Shown: positions 16,920 to 26,310 of the stretch, piece after piece
Position numbering within the stretch: the first letter of the stretch is position 1
Layout of the letters: each line of letters opens with the position of its first letter
DNA from: Gluconobacter sphaericus NBRC 12467
Lineage (GTDB): Bacteria; Pseudomonadota; Alphaproteobacteria; Acetobacterales; Acetobacteraceae
DNA: 51,031 bases
Direction: 5' to 3'
NCBI RefSeq assembly: GCF_006539125.1
Contig: NZ_BJMK01000013.1
Coordinates: forward strand, 1 to 51,031
Notes under the pieces: model-generated
Databases searched by the model: none
What the model was told of the DNA's origin: nothing
The model's input: the letters and a program-made list of their open reading frames with translations, nothing else
Made by a program: the position numbers and the translations under genes

Positions 16920-17312
16920 ATGAACATTATCCAGCAGTATGAGGCGCGCGAGATCGAGCGTCTTTCCGGCGTCCGCGCTGTTCCCGAGTTCATTGCAGGT
17001 GACACGGTCCGCGTTGGCGTCCGCGTTGTCGAAGGTACGCGTGAGCGTGTTCAGAGCTTCGAAGGTGTTGTTATTGCCCGTTCCAACAAGGGCCTGAACA
17101 GCAACTTCACGGTTCGCAAGATCTCCAACGGTGAAGGCGTGGAGCGCGTGTTCCCGCTGTACGCACCGTCGATCGCCAGCATCGAAGTTGTGCGTCGCGG
17201 TAAGGTCCGTCGCGCAAAGCTGTATTACCTGCGTGGCCGTTCGGGCAAGTCCGCCCGTATTGCCGAGCGTCCCCGCGATCTGCCGAAGGCGGACAGCAAG
17301 GCCGCTTCCTAA
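16920..17312 (+). CDS. rplS: 50S ribosomal protein L19
   Basis: 130 residues from the ATG at 16920 ([17 protein letters not shown]), with CAGGAG at 16907-16912. The frame is open to a TTG at 16914, but ATG with that Shine-Dalgarno sequence is preferred. [20 protein letters not shown]-like and [20 protein letters not shown] motifs are typical of L19, which sits at the 30S-50S interface. A basic C-terminal tail follows. Only 21 bp separate it from leuC. Confidence 0.97.
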   Translation: MNIIQQYEAREIERLSGVRAVPEFIAGDTVRVGVRVVEGTRERVQSFEGVVIARSNKGLNSNFTVRKISNGEGVERVFPLYAPSIASIEVVRRGKVRRAKLYYLRGRSGKSARIAERPRDLPKADSKAAS

Positions 17313-17333
17313 CCCGTTCGGAGTAGATACAGG

Positions 17334-18761
17334 ATGCCCGTTACCAATTCGCCCAGAACCCTTTTTGACAAGATCTGGGACGATCATGTCGTCGAGCGTC
17401 TCGAGGACGGGACGTGCATCCTCTACATCGACCGGCATCTCGTTCACGAGGTGACAAGCCCGCAGGCTTTTGAGGGCCTGCGGATGTCCGGGCGTCGCGT
17501 GCGTCGTCCGGATGCCACGGTGGCCGTGGTGGACCACAATGTCCCCACGTCCGACCGTTCCAAGCCGATCGAGGAGCCGCAAAGCCGCCTCCAGATCGAA
17601 ACGCTTGAGAAGAATGTTGCGCAATTCGGCATTCCCTATTTCCCGCTGCGTTCCGCCTCTCAGGGGATCGTGCATGTTGTCGGGCCGGAGCAGGGTATCT
17701 CTCTGCCGGGTATGACGATCGTTTGCGGCGACAGTCATACCTCCACGCATGGGGCTCTTGGTTCGCTGGCGTTCGGGATCGGCACGTCCGAGGTCGAGCA
17801 TGTGCTCGCGACACAGACGATCCTGCAGAAGCCCGCGAAGAATATGCGCGTTTCGGTTGAAGGCAAGGTCGGTCCGGGTGTGACGGCCAAGGACATTATG
17901 CTGGCCATCATCGGCCGTATCGGCACCGCTGGCGGTACTGGCCATGTCATTGAATTTGCAGGATCTGCGATCCGTGATCTGGACATGGCAGGGCGTATGA
18001 CACTGTGCAATATGTCCATCGAAGCCGGTGCGCGTGCAGGTCTGGTTGCGCCTGACGAGACGACCTTCGCTTATGTGAAGGGCCGCCCGTTTGCTCCGAA
18101 GGGTGGGGCGTTCGATCAGGCCTGTGATTATTGGCGCAGTCTGGTGTCTGACGAAGGCGCCTATTTCGACACGGAAGTCACGCTGGCCGCTGAAGAGATC
18201 ATCCCGTCCGTCACATGGGGCACCAGCCCGCAGGACGTGCTGCCGATCGACGGTTCCGTGCCGTCTCCGTCGGACGTCGCCGATCCGGCTCGTGCCGCCC
18301 AGATCCAGCGTGCGCTGGACTATATGGGGCTTGAAGCCGGGCAGAAGATCGCCGGGACTCCGGTGGATGTCGTGTTCATTGGTTCCTGCACGAACAGCCG
18401 TTTGGAAGATCTGCGTGCTGCGGCGGACGTGGTGCGCGGACGGCATGTTGCCAAGGGCGTCCGGGCGATGATCGTTCCGGGCTCCGGTCTTGTGAAGCAT
18501 GCGGCTGAAGCTGAAGGACTGGACAAGGTGTTCCTTGATGCCGGTTTTGAATGGCGTGAGGCAGGGTGCTCGATGTGTCTGGGGATGAACCCGGACCGTC
18601 TGACGCCGGGTCAGCGTTGTGCGTCAACCTCCAACCGTAATTTCGAGGGGCGTCAGGGACCTGATGGCCGGACTCATCTCTGCTCGCCTGCCATGGCGGC
18701 AGCGGCAGCTGTGACGGGCCGTCTGTGCGATGTGCGTGAATTGGTGAAGGAGACCGTCTGA
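17334..18761 (+). CDS. leuC: 3-isopropylmalate dehydratase large subunit
   Basis: 475 residues. Aconitase-family signatures: [49 protein letters not shown], the 4Fe-4S ligand region [14 protein letters not shown] and [12 protein letters not shown]. With LeuD it isomerises 2-isopropylmalate to 3-isopropylmalate in leucine synthesis. It starts 21 bp after rplS with no visible terminator between, and its TGA overlaps the leuD ATG by one base. Confidence 0.97.
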   Translation: MPVTNSPRTLFDKIWDDHVVERLEDGTCILYIDRHLVHEVTSPQAFEGLRMSGRRVRRPDATVAVVDHNVPTSDRSKPIEEPQSRLQIETLEKNVAQFGIPYFPLRSASQGIVHVVGPEQGISLPGMTIVCGDSHTSTHGALGSLAFGIGTSEVEHVLATQTILQKPAKNMRVSVEGKVGPGVTAKDIMLAIIGRIGTAGGTGHVIEFAGSAIRDLDMAGRMTLCNMSIEAGARAGLVAPDETTFAYVKGRPFAPKGGAFDQACDYWRSLVSDEGAYFDTEVTLAAEEIIPSVTWGTSPQDVLPIDGSVPSPSDVADPARAAQIQRALDYMGLEAGQKIAGTPVDVVFIGSCTNSRLEDLRAAADVVRGRHVAKGVRAMIVPGSGLVKHAAEAEGLDKVFLDAGFEWREAGCSMCLGMNPDRLTPGQRCASTSNRNFEGRQGPDGRTHLCSPAMAAAAAVTGRLCDVRELVKETV

Positions 18762-19387
18762 TGGACAAGTTCACGGAACTCACCGCCATTGCGGCGCCCA
18801 TGCCGACCGAGAACATCGACACGGACCAGATCATTCCCGCCCGCTTCCTCAAGACCATTCAGCGGACCGGTCTGGGGAAGAATGCTTTCGCCGCCCAGCG
18901 TTATGATGCCGATGGCAATGAAAAGCCGGATTTTGTGCTCAATCAGGAGCCATTTCGGCATGCCGAAATCCTGATTACCTACGACAATCTGGGCTGCGGG
19001 TCTTCGCGCGAGCATGCTCCGTGGGCGCTGCTGGATTTCGGAATCCGTTGCGTGATCGCACCCAGCTTTGCCGATATCTTTTTTAATAACTGCTTCAAGA
19101 ACGGTATTCTGCCGATCCCGCTGCCTCGCGAGATCTGCGACGAATTGATGGACGATGCGCGTCAGGGTTCGAATTCGCGTCTGACAGTAGATTTGGAGCG
19201 CCAGGTCATTGTGCGTCCGAATGGCGAGACCATCGCGTTTGAGGTCGATCCGTTCCGTCGTCACATGTTGCTGGAAGGGCTGGACGACATCGGGCAGACC
19301 ATGGCGCATGATACCGAAATCAGCAGCTTCGAACATCGCCCCAGCCGTGCATGGGTGCCGTCAATTACCATAGGGACTGTGAAATGA
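18761..19387 (+). CDS. leuD: 3-isopropylmalate dehydratase small subunit
   Basis: 208 residues. The swivel domain has [16 protein letters not shown] near the N-terminus and [38 protein letters not shown] in the middle, both family signatures. It pairs with LeuC to form the dehydratase. Its start overlaps the leuC stop and its end overlaps leuB in ATGA, so the three leucine genes are tightly coupled. Confidence 0.97.
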   Translation: MDKFTELTAIAAPMPTENIDTDQIIPARFLKTIQRTGLGKNAFAAQRYDADGNEKPDFVLNQEPFRHAEILITYDNLGCGSSREHAPWALLDFGIRCVIAPSFADIFFNNCFKNGILPIPLPREICDELMDDARQGSNSRLTVDLERQVIVRPNGETIAFEVDPFRRHMLLEGLDDIGQTMAHDTEISSFEHRPSRAWVPSITIGTVK

Positions 19388-20493
19388 GCGACGCACACAA
19401 GCTTCTGGTTCTGGCCGGTGACGGAATTGGCCCGGAAGTCATGCGCGAAGTTGCGCGGATCGTGCACTGGATGAGTGCATATCGCGGACTGAAGCTTGAA
19501 ATCACGGAAGAACTCGTTGGTGCAGCGTCGCTTGCCGTACACGGCGTGCCGATCCGCGACGAGGTTGTTGAACTGGCCCGTCAGTCAGACGCAGTGTTGT
19601 TCGGTTCGGTGGGCGATCCGGCCTGGAGCCATGTCGGGTTCGACAAGCGCCCAGAAGTTGCGATCCTCAAGCTCCGCAAGGAACTCGAACTGTTCGCCAA
19701 TCTGCGCCCGGCCAAGCTGTTCGATGCCCTGATTGACGCCTCCGCGCTGAAGCCTGAAGTGGTGCGCGGACTTGACCTGATGATCGTTCGCGAGACGGTT
19801 GGTGGCATCTATTTCGGTGAGCCGCGTGGCATCGAGACACTGCCCGATGGCTCCCGTCGCGGCATCAACACGGAAGTATACACGACGTCTGAAATTGAGC
19901 GTGTGGCACGCGTTGCTTTCGATCTTGCCCGTAAACGCGACAACCGCGTGTGTTCGGTCGAGAAGTGCAACGTCATGGAAAGTGGCCTCCTGTGGAAGGA
20001 AGTCGTGACTGACGTTCATAAGCGTGAATATCCGGACGTCCAGTTGTCCCACATGCTGGCGGATAATTGCGCAATGCAGTTGGTCCGTGACCCGAACCAG
20101 TTCGATGTCATCGTCACGGGCAACCTATTCGGCGATATCCTGTCCGATCTGGCCTCGATGCTGACGGGTTCGCTCGGTATGTTGCCTTCGGCTACGCTTG
20201 GCCCGGTTCGCGCGGATGGCAAACGCAATGCCCTGTACGAACCGATCCATGGCAGTGCACCGGACATTGCAGGCAAAGGGATCGCCAATCCGCTAGCCCA
20301 GATTCTTTCGTTCGCCATGCTGTTGCGTTATTCGCTCAATCGCGGTGAGGATGCCGATTTGATCGAGACGGCTGTTTCAAATGTTCTGGCTTCGGGTCTG
20401 CGTACCGGCGACATTATGTCATCGGGAATGGCTCGCGTCGGTACTGAAATGATGGGACAGGCGGTGCTTCGCGAAATGGAAAAGCTGGCCTGA
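19384..20493 (+). CDS. leuB: 3-isopropylmalate dehydrogenase
   Basis: 369 residues from the ATG at 19384, inside the ATGA overlap with leuD. The frame is open upstream to 19351, but that lies within leu[12 protein letters not shown] at the N-terminus, the substrate loop [15 protein letters not shown], [14 protein letters not shown], [16 protein letters not shown] and the NAD-binding [18 protein letters not shown] identify the enzyme. It oxidatively decarboxylates 3-isopropylmalate to 2-oxoisocaproate. It is the last gene of the rpsP-leuB run. Confidence 0.97.
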   Translation: MSDAHKLLVLAGDGIGPEVMREVARIVHWMSAYRGLKLEITEELVGAASLAVHGVPIRDEVVELARQSDAVLFGSVGDPAWSHVGFDKRPEVAILKLRKELELFANLRPAKLFDALIDASALKPEVVRGLDLMIVRETVGGIYFGEPRGIETLPDGSRRGINTEVYTTSEIERVARVAFDLARKRDNRVCSVEKCNVMESGLLWKEVVTDVHKREYPDVQLSHMLADNCAMQLVRDPNQFDVIVTGNLFGDILSDLASMLTGSLGMLPSATLGPVRADGKRNALYEPIHGSAPDIAGKGIANPLAQILSFAMLLRYSLNRGEDADLIETAVSNVLASGLRTGDIMSSGMARVGTEMMGQAVLREMEKLA

Positions 20494-20506
20494 TTTTTCC
20501 ACGCCT

Positions 20507-20544
20507 AGCGTTCCCGCATTGTTGGTCTCAAGACGCTTTTTTTT
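20507..20544 (+). terminator. Possible terminator after leuB
   Basis: AGCGT (20507-20511) can pair with ACGCT (20533-20537) and is followed at once by a run of eight T (20537-20544), 14 bp after the leuB stop. The stem is short and the loop long (21 nt), so the T-run is the main support. Confidence 0.4.
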
Positions 20545-20627
20545 GTTGATTGGAGCTGGGCTCCCTGTGGTCAAAGTGCCTGGAACGCGTTTAGGATCGT
20601 GCCGCCAAAACGATCCGGAAGCCTGTC

Positions 20628-21830
20628 ATGTCCTTTATTGCCGACCGTCTGAACCGCATTCTGCCCAGCCAGACGATTGCCGTGACCCAGAAAGCCCGTG
20701 CCCTGAAGGCCGAGGGCCGCGATGTTATCAGCCTTTCTGCGGGTGAACCGGATTTTGATACGCCTGATTTCATTAAACGGGCAGCAATTCGGGCCATTGA
20801 GGCTGGCAAGACCAAATACACGGACGTGGCAGGCACACTCGAACTGCGCAAGGCCGTGGCGGCGCGTCTGAACGCTGATTTCGATCTTGATTACAAAGCC
20901 GAGGAAATCTGCGTCTCTACGGGCGGCAAGCAGGTCATTTACAATGTCATGGCTTCGACCCTGAATGCAGGAGATGAGGTCATTATTCCGGCTCCTGCCT
21001 GGGTTTCTTATCCCGACATCGTGACGCTGGCTGAGGGCACGCCGGTGATTGTCCAGACTGACCGAGAAAATGGCTTCCGTCTGACGGCCGGGCAGCTTCG
21101 CGCCGCGATTACGTCCCGGACAAAGTGGCTCTGTCTCAATTCGCCCTGCAATCCGACAGGCGCGGCTTACGATACCGAATCTCTCAAGGCGTTGACAGAC
21201 GTGCTGCTGGACTATCCGGATATCTGGATACTCACAGACGATATGTACGCCAAGCTCCTGTACGACGGGGCTGTTGCAAAGACCGTGGTGCAGGTCGAGC
21301 CGCGTTTGCGCTCGCGCACCGTGACGATGAACGGTGTGTCCAAAGCCTATGCCATGACAGGCTGGCGTATCGGATTTTCGGCAGCGCCCGCTGAGCTTAC
21401 CCGACAGCTCATCAAGCTCCAGGGCCAGAGCACGAGCAATCCGTGTTCCATTGCTCAGGCTGCTGCACAGGAAGCTGTCTCCGGGCCACAGGGCTTTATT
21501 TCTGAAATGGTCGCAGTCTATCAGGAACGGCGCAATCTCGTGATCGGGATGTTGAATGAGGCCCCTGGCTTGTCGTGCTCTTTGCCCGAAGGTGCTTTCT
21601 ATGCGTTTCCGTCCATCGCTGGAACACTGGGTAAGAAAAGCAAAGGTGGGCGTTTGATCGATGATGACGAAGCCTTCGTGACAGCCCTGCTCGAGGAAAC
21701 CGGTGTGGCGGCCGTGCATGGCGCGGCGTTTCTGACGCCGGGCTATTTTCGGATCTCGTATGCGACCAGCACGGAACTTTTGACGGAAGCCTGCACCCGG
21801 ATCCAGAATTTTTGCCGAGAGCTTTCATGA
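20628..21830 (+). CDS. Class I/II pyridoxal-phosphate aminotransferase (aspartate-type), first copy
   Basis: 400 residues. Fold type I: SLSAGEPDFDTPDFIK near the N-terminus, KYTDVAGTLELRKAV, a GGKQVIYNVM segment, NSPCNPTGAAY with the conserved Asn-Pro-x-Gly, LTDDMYAKLLYDG, and the cofactor-binding lysine in NGVSKAYAMTGWRIGFSAA. It resembles the Igamma aspartate/prephenate aminotransferases of alphaproteobacteria, which exchange amino groups between aspartate or glutamate and oxo acids. Its TGA overlaps the next, related gene by 4 bp. The exact substrate is uncertain. Confidence 0.9.
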   Translation: MSFIADRLNRILPSQTIAVTQKARALKAEGRDVISLSAGEPDFDTPDFIKRAAIRAIEAGKTKYTDVAGTLELRKAVAARLNADFDLDYKAEEICVSTGGKQVIYNVMASTLNAGDEVIIPAPAWVSYPDIVTLAEGTPVIVQTDRENGFRLTAGQLRAAITSRTKWLCLNSPCNPTGAAYDTESLKALTDVLLDYPDIWILTDDMYAKLLYDGAVAKTVVQVEPRLRSRTVTMNGVSKAYAMTGWRIGFSAAPAELTRQLIKLQGQSTSNPCSIAQAAAQEAVSGPQGFISEMVAVYQERRNLVIGMLNEAPGLSCSLPEGAFYAFPSIAGTLGKKSKGGRLIDDDEAFVTALLEETGVAAVHGAAFLTPGYFRISYATSTELLTEACTRIQNFCRELS

Positions 21831-23038
21831 GTTTCACTATCGCATCCCGTCTGGCTGATCTTCCCCGTCCTGCAACCATCGCAATGGCAGCCCGCGCGCG
21901 TGAACTGAAGGCGCAGGGGGCGGATGTTATTTCGCTCGCACTCGGGCAGCCGGATTTTCCGTCGCCGCCCGAAGCGATCGAAGCCGCTTATGCCGCAGCG
22001 AAGGCGGGCGATACCGGTTATCCGCCGATCCCCGGTCAGAAACCGCTGATTGACGCCATTATCCGGAAGTTCCGTCGTGATAACGCTCTGGACGTCACGT
22101 CTGACCGGATCATGGTTGCGAATGGTGGCAAGCAGGTCATTTTCAACGCGCTGATGGCATCGCTGGAAGTCGGGGACGAAGTCATTGTGCCGGCGCCGTA
22201 CTGGGTCAGCTATCCGCTGATCACCCGGATGCTGGGCGGGGTTCCTGTCGAGATCCGCTGCCGGGAAGAAAACGGCTTCCGTCCTGACCCCGAAGCGATC
22301 CGCGAGGCCATTACGCCGCGGACGAAATGGCTGGTCCTGAATTTTCCGAACAATCCGACCGGCGCTATTCTTGAGCGTCACGATCTGGAAGCCATTGCAG
22401 ATGTCCTGCGCGAGGCGCCGCATGTCCTCGTGATGAGCGACGAGATCTATGAGCATCTGACGTTTGATGGAAAAAAACACCTCTCCCTGCTGAGTGTCGC
22501 GCCGGATCTGGCGGACCGTATCCTGATCGTGAACGGGATGGCCAAGGCCTACGCCATGACGGGCTGGCGTGTCGGGTTCGCCTGTGGTCCGGTCCCTTTG
22601 ATCCAGGCCATGGTTGCGGTGCAGGGCAATGCCACGTCCGGCGTGTGCACGCTCGCACAGGCCGGATCAGTCGCGGCATTGGATGGTGATGCTGACGGGA
22701 TCGGCCGGATGCTGGAAACCTATGAGCGCCGACGCGGTCTGGTCGTGGGGGCCTTGCAGCAGGTGCCAGGCCTGACCTGCGTGATGCCGGATGGTGCATT
22801 CTATGCCTATCCGGGGATTGCGGCTCTGATTGGCGGCACGTCGGGGCAGGGACGGTTGCTCGATACGGATGTGGCTTTTGCGGAGGCGCTTCTGGACGAG
22901 GTGCATGTGGCGACTGTGCCGGGTTCGGCGTTCGGGTACAGCCCATATCTGCGCCTGTCCTTTGCCGCTTCGGATGAGCAATTGGTTGAAGCCTGCCGTC
23001 GTATCACGCAGTTTGTGGGTGATATCCGGACCGTCTGA
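21827..23038 (+). CDS. Class I/II pyridoxal-phosphate aminotransferase, second copy
   Basis: 403 residues from the ATG at 21827 in an ATGA overlap. The same family as the gene before it, with parallel motifs: SLALGQPDFPSPPEA, GYPPIPGQKPLIDAI, GGKQVIFNALMASL, NFPNNPTGAILE, MSDEIYEHLTFDG and NGMAKAYAMTGWRVGFACG with the Schiff-base lysine. The pair most likely arose by tandem duplication and then diverged widely. Different substrate ranges are likely, for example aspartate versus aromatic or branched-chain oxo acids. The nearby leu genes make a branched-chain or leucine role possible but unproven. Confidence 0.9.
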   Translation: MSFTIASRLADLPRPATIAMAARARELKAQGADVISLALGQPDFPSPPEAIEAAYAAAKAGDTGYPPIPGQKPLIDAIIRKFRRDNALDVTSDRIMVANGGKQVIFNALMASLEVGDEVIVPAPYWVSYPLITRMLGGVPVEIRCREENGFRPDPEAIREAITPRTKWLVLNFPNNPTGAILERHDLEAIADVLREAPHVLVMSDEIYEHLTFDGKKHLSLLSVAPDLADRILIVNGMAKAYAMTGWRVGFACGPVPLIQAMVAVQGNATSGVCTLAQAGSVAALDGDADGIGRMLETYERRRGLVVGALQQVPGLTCVMPDGAFYAYPGIAALIGGTSGQGRLLDTDVAFAEALLDEVHVATVPGSAFGYSPYLRLSFAASDEQLVEACRRITQFVGDIRTV

Positions 23039-23079
23039 CAGGCATGGACGCAGGGGCTGGGGAATGGCAGAATTATGCC

Positions 23080-24768
23080 ATGACGAAGACAATCCCTCCC
23101 TTTTCCGAACTGTCTTTCCCCTGGCCTGACGAACAGTCTCTCAAGGCCCGTTATGATGCCATCGCGTCCCTGCTTGATGCAGGCGACCGTGTGGAAGCCC
23201 TGCACGCGTTTGATGCTGCCCGGCGCGAGTATGAGTCATGGGCGTCGCATGTGCATTTGCAGTTTTCGCGCAATACGCAGGATGAAGCGGCGAAGGCTGA
23301 TCGTGACTATGCCGACCGACTGTCTCCGGTCGCGACCGATCATGAGGTAACGGTCAAGAAACGCATCCTGGCCGATCCTGACCGCGAGGGACTTGAAGCC
23401 ATTGTGACGCCGCATGTGGTACGGCTTTGGGAAGCTGACACGACGACCTTCGATCCGCGCATCAGCACGGATCTTGAGGAAGAGGCCCGGCTTGCGGGGG
23501 AATACACGGCGCTTCTGGCAGGCGCGAAAATCCCTTTTGACGGCAAGATGCTCAACCTGTCGGGACTGGTACCGTACCTTCAGGGAATGGACCGGGATGT
23601 CCGCCATGCTGCCGAGGCGGCGCGCTGGGCGTTTTTTGAGGAAAACGGTGCCGAGCTGGATGCCCTGTACGGCAAGCTCGTCGTCCTGCGTGACCGGATG
23701 GCAAAGACGCTCGGTTTCGAGAACTATATCGAATTGGGGTATCGCCGGATGCGGCGGACGGATTATGGCCCCGAGCAGGTTGCGGCGTTCCGTGAGAAAG
23801 TCCTGGCCTATGTCACGCCGCTGATCAGTTCGCTAATCGAACGCCGGCGACTGAAAATGGGCTGGGACAAGGTGATGGCGTGGGATGAGGCGCTCATCGA
23901 CCTTCAGGGGAATCCCGGACCGGCGGGCGATCATGATCTTCTGGTCGCGCGTGCGGAAGGTATGTTCCGTGATCTCGATCCGTCAGGCGAGATGGCCGAT
24001 TTCTACGCCCAGATGCGGGATCTGGGCTATCTTGATCTAAAGAACCGTGAGGGCAAGGCTGGGGGTGGGTTTTGCACGTCTTTTCCGACAGTTGGAACGC
24101 CTTATATCTTCGCCAATTTCAACGGTACTCATAACGATATCGGCGTTTTCACTCATGAAATGGGTCACGCTTTCCAGAATTGGAAAAGTCGTGACCTGCC
24201 GTGGATCGATCAGCTCTGGCCGACGATGGAAGCGGCTGAAATTCATTCCATGGGCCTGGAGTTCCTGACCTGGCCGCAGATTGGCGCTCTGGTCGAGGAT
24301 GGTGCGGCGGACCGCTATCGTCGGATGCATCTTATCGATGCGCTGTCGTTCTTCCCTTACGGCGTCTGCGTGGATCATTTCCAGCATGAAGTCTATGCCC
24401 GTCCAGAGATGACACCGGAAGAGCGTCATCAGACATGGCGGCGGCTGGAAAAGCTTTACATGCCGTGGCGGGACTGGGGCGATCTGGCCTATCCGGCGAA
24501 AGGCGGACGCTGGCAGGCGCAGCTCCATATCTACCGGCTGCCGTTCTATTATATCGACTATGCGCTGGCCCAGTGCTGTGCATTGCAGCTCTGGCTGGGC
24601 TCACGTCTGGACCGGGAAGGGACGTTGGAAATCTATCGCCGACTTTGTGCGGAAGGGGGCTTAAAACCTTTCGCGCAGCTTGTGTCCGAGGCTGGGCTAA
24701 TCTCTCCGTTCGAGGCGGATGTCCTGGCGGAAGTTGTGCATGAGGCCGAGCAGGTTTTTGCTCTCTGA
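23080..24768 (+). CDS. pepF: M3-family oligoendopeptidase (PepF-like)
   Basis: 562 residues if started at 23080. The frame is also open from an ATG at 23044, 6 bp after the aminotransferase stop, and neither start has a strong ribosome-binding site. The zinc site HEMGHAF lies at about 359-365 (His359, Glu360, His363), with the third ligand in EAAEIHSMGLEF about 25 residues later. No signal peptide is visible, so it is probably cytoplasmic and trims oligopeptides. It follows the two aminotransferases closely and could be co-transcribed. It ends just before a hairpin shared with the convergent thioredoxin gene. Confidence 0.9.
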   Translation: MTKTIPPFSELSFPWPDEQSLKARYDAIASLLDAGDRVEALHAFDAARREYESWASHVHLQFSRNTQDEAAKADRDYADRLSPVATDHEVTVKKRILADPDREGLEAIVTPHVVRLWEADTTTFDPRISTDLEEEARLAGEYTALLAGAKIPFDGKMLNLSGLVPYLQGMDRDVRHAAEAARWAFFEENGAELDALYGKLVVLRDRMAKTLGFENYIELGYRRMRRTDYGPEQVAAFREKVLAYVTPLISSLIERRRLKMGWDKVMAWDEALIDLQGNPGPAGDHDLLVARAEGMFRDLDPSGEMADFYAQMRDLGYLDLKNREGKAGGGFCTSFPTVGTPYIFANFNGTHNDIGVFTHEMGHAFQNWKSRDLPWIDQLWPTMEAAEIHSMGLEFLTWPQIGALVEDGAADRYRRMHLIDALSFFPYGVCVDHFQHEVYARPEMTPEERHQTWRRLEKLYMPWRDWGDLAYPAKGGRWQAQLHIYRLPFYYIDYALAQCCALQLWLGSRLDREGTLEIYRRLCAEGGLKPFAQLVSEAGLISPFEADVLAEVVHEAEQVFAL

Positions 24769-24777
24769 GTATGAATT

Positions 24778-24804
24778 TGAGGCTCCAGAAAAATCGGAGC
24801 CTCA
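24778..24804. terminator. Hairpin between convergent genes
   Basis: TGAGGCTCC (24778-24786) and GGAGCCTCA (24796-24804) form a perfect 9-bp stem with loop AGAAAAATC, placed between the convergent ends of the peptidase and thioredoxin genes. It lacks a clear T-run on either side but is well placed as a bidirectional terminator. Confidence 0.6.
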
Positions 24805-24809
24805 GGGAT

Positions 24810-25349
24810 TTAGCCGCGTTTATTCCAGCTGGAAATGAGGTTCAGGACAGCCTGTGGCGACATGCTGCGTGCATTGCCCAAAGCCGTGGATCCGTCGCCA
24901 TTCAGAGCATGGCCATCCGGTGTCACGATGATGACAGTCGGCACAGCCTTGATGGTCACGCCGTAGCGCGCGGCCAGATCAAGATTTGTGTTGACGCGCC
25001 CCACATTGACCGGGACGACGACGAACTGGCTGTTTAGCCAGCGTACCGCGTCGGGCAGGGCGAAAATGCCGCTGAGCATCTTGCAGTCCGGGCACCAGTT
25101 GCCTCCGAAATCGAGTAGAACCTTGCGATGGGTCTTCTGTGCCAGGGCGAAGGCTTGCGCCACTTGATCATGGGCGACTGTCGTGTCCGGATAGGGCGTG
25201 GCGACAGGCGGAGCAGATGTTTCCGCCAGTTGCGGGGCCGGTACCGGAGGGACTTCATTGGATGAGGCCTGAGCGGGAAGGACTGTGGTAAGCGCCAGAC
25301 CGAGGCCGGCAGCGGCAAGAAGGGAACGGCGCATGAAAAAGGCTTTCAT
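24810..25349 (-). CDS. Exported thioredoxin-fold protein
   Basis: 179 residues from the ATG at 25349; a longer frame begins at 25367. A signal peptide (FFMRRSLLAAAGLGLALTTVLPAQA, cleavage at about 28) leads to a Pro-rich linker and a thioredoxin domain with active site WCPDC at about 85-89 (FGGNWCPDCKML) and the cis-proline region KAVPTVIIV. CPDC is uncommon compared with CGPC or CPYC. Close relatives reduce periplasmic disulphides or serve in cytochrome maturation. No partner gene is adjacent, so the target is unknown. Confidence 0.85.
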   Translation of the reverse strand: MKAFFMRRSLLAAAGLGLALTTVLPAQASSNEVPPVPAPQLAETSAPPVATPYPDTTVAHDQVAQAFALAQKTHRKVLLDFGGNWCPDCKMLSGIFALPDAVRWLNSQFVVVPVNVGRVNTNLDLAARYGVTIKAVPTVIIVTPDGHALNGDGSTALGNARSMSPQAVLNLISSWNKRG

Positions 25350-25423
25350 TGATGTTGTCCTCTGCATGCCATAACGCAGAACGACGGGAACAGATAATTA
25401 AAGCTCAGTTTTGACGAAAGGTC

Positions 25424-25756
25424 ATGCGTTTGAAAAAAACACCATCACGTCCGGACGTGACGTCTCCGCACGAGATTAGCGTTGCGGAAACCCTGATCCG
25501 GACCACAATTCTCGTTGGTTTGACGCTCGCCTTTGCATCGGTGTTTCGCTTCTGGCAGCCGGCGATCAAGCTTGCACAGCATGTGTCGGGAACATCCGCT
25601 TGGCAGGAGCTCTACAGCCTGTTTCATATTGAATCCGGTCTTGGACGCGAACAGCTGATCCTGACGGGGATCATGATTGTCTGCTTCCTTCTGGCGCTTG
25701 GTGTGCAGGCAATCGGTCTGGTGATTTTTCAGCGAATCAGAAAAAAACACATCTGA
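25424..25756 (+). CDS. Small membrane protein of unknown function
   Basis: 110 residues with two hydrophobic segments (about 26-45, TILVGLTLAFASVFRFW, and 80-101, LILTGIMIVCFLLALGVQAIGLVIF) and a basic, polar N-terminus and C-terminus (FQRIRKKHI). I do not recognise a family. It lies between the divergent thioredoxin gene and the convergent DUF423 gene, 6 bp from the stop of the latter. It starts with ATG at 25424 after GAAAGG (25414-25419). It is probably a real gene, given its ordered hydrophobic pattern. Confidence 0.6.
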   Translation: MRLKKTPSRPDVTSPHEISVAETLIRTTILVGLTLAFASVFRFWQPAIKLAQHVSGTSAWQELYSLFHIESGLGREQLILTGIMIVCFLLALGVQAIGLVIFQRIRKKHI

Positions 25757-25762
25757 CGGGCT

Positions 25763-26194
25763 TTAGTTCTGGAACGGACGCCGTAGGGCGGATGCCGCGG
25801 CCAGGCACCAGGCGATCATGAGCATCGTCCCACCATAAGGGGCGATCCGCCCTACGGACATGGGGCCAAGTTTCAGATTGAACAGGGCGAGCAGTGTGAC
25901 CGGCAGGCAGAACAGCACCATGCCCACCGCCATGGATAGACAAGACAGGCGGATCAGTTTCTGCGAGAGACGGGATGCGTTCAATGACAGCACGCAGAGT
26001 CCCAGAGCATGCCACATCTGGATCTCGACTGCGGAATGCAGCATGGCCCGTCCACCCGGAACGGCAAAGAGCCGGTCCGGAAGATGGGCGGACAACGCGC
26101 TGAGCATGACGCCGGAAGCCGCCGACAGGCTAGCGAAAATAAAACTTCCCCGGATCGGATCGGGCATACTGACACGGACAGGATTTGCGGACAT
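25763..26194 (-). CDS. DUF423-family inner-membrane protein
   Basis: 143 residues with four predicted membrane helices. SGVMLSALSAHLPDRLF at the N-terminus is the altered form of the GAFGAHAL motif of the family, with MLHSAVEIQMWHALGLCVLSL (the Y.MYHALALL region) and a final PYGGTMLMIAWCLAAASAL that matches the PiGG motif. E. coli YgdD belongs here. The function is unknown. It is transcribed towards the small membrane protein and away from the DUF4142 lipoprotein gene. Confidence 0.8.
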   Translation of the reverse strand: MSANPVRVSMPDPIRGSFIFASLSAASGVMLSALSAHLPDRLFAVPGGRAMLHSAVEIQMWHALGLCVLSLNASRLSQKLIRLSCLSMAVGMVLFCLPVTLLALFNLKLGPMSVGRIAPYGGTMLMIAWCLAAASALRRPFQN

Positions 26195-26310
26195 GCCGTG
26201 AATGTATCATGTGTTGTCTGAACAGCGAATGAGAGACTGTCATGAGTGGAGTGTCAGTCTGTCGCGGCCTGTCCTGTTGAGGCCAGGTGCGTTTGAAAAA
26301 GGAAGCTTCG

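Noticed and set aside
17200-17334. A leucine leader peptide or T-box before leuC
   Set aside because: The upstream DNA is rplS coding sequence with a 21-bp gap; no run of leucine codons or attenuator stem is present.
16824-18500. A 558-codon minus-strand open frame across rplS and leuC
   Set aside because: It lies antisense to two certain genes, has no recognisable motif, and long antisense frames are expected opposite GC-rich coding DNA.
20571-21719. A 382-codon minus-strand open frame opposite the first aminotransferase
   Set aside because: It is the complement of a well-supported gene and shows low-complexity, motif-free sequence.
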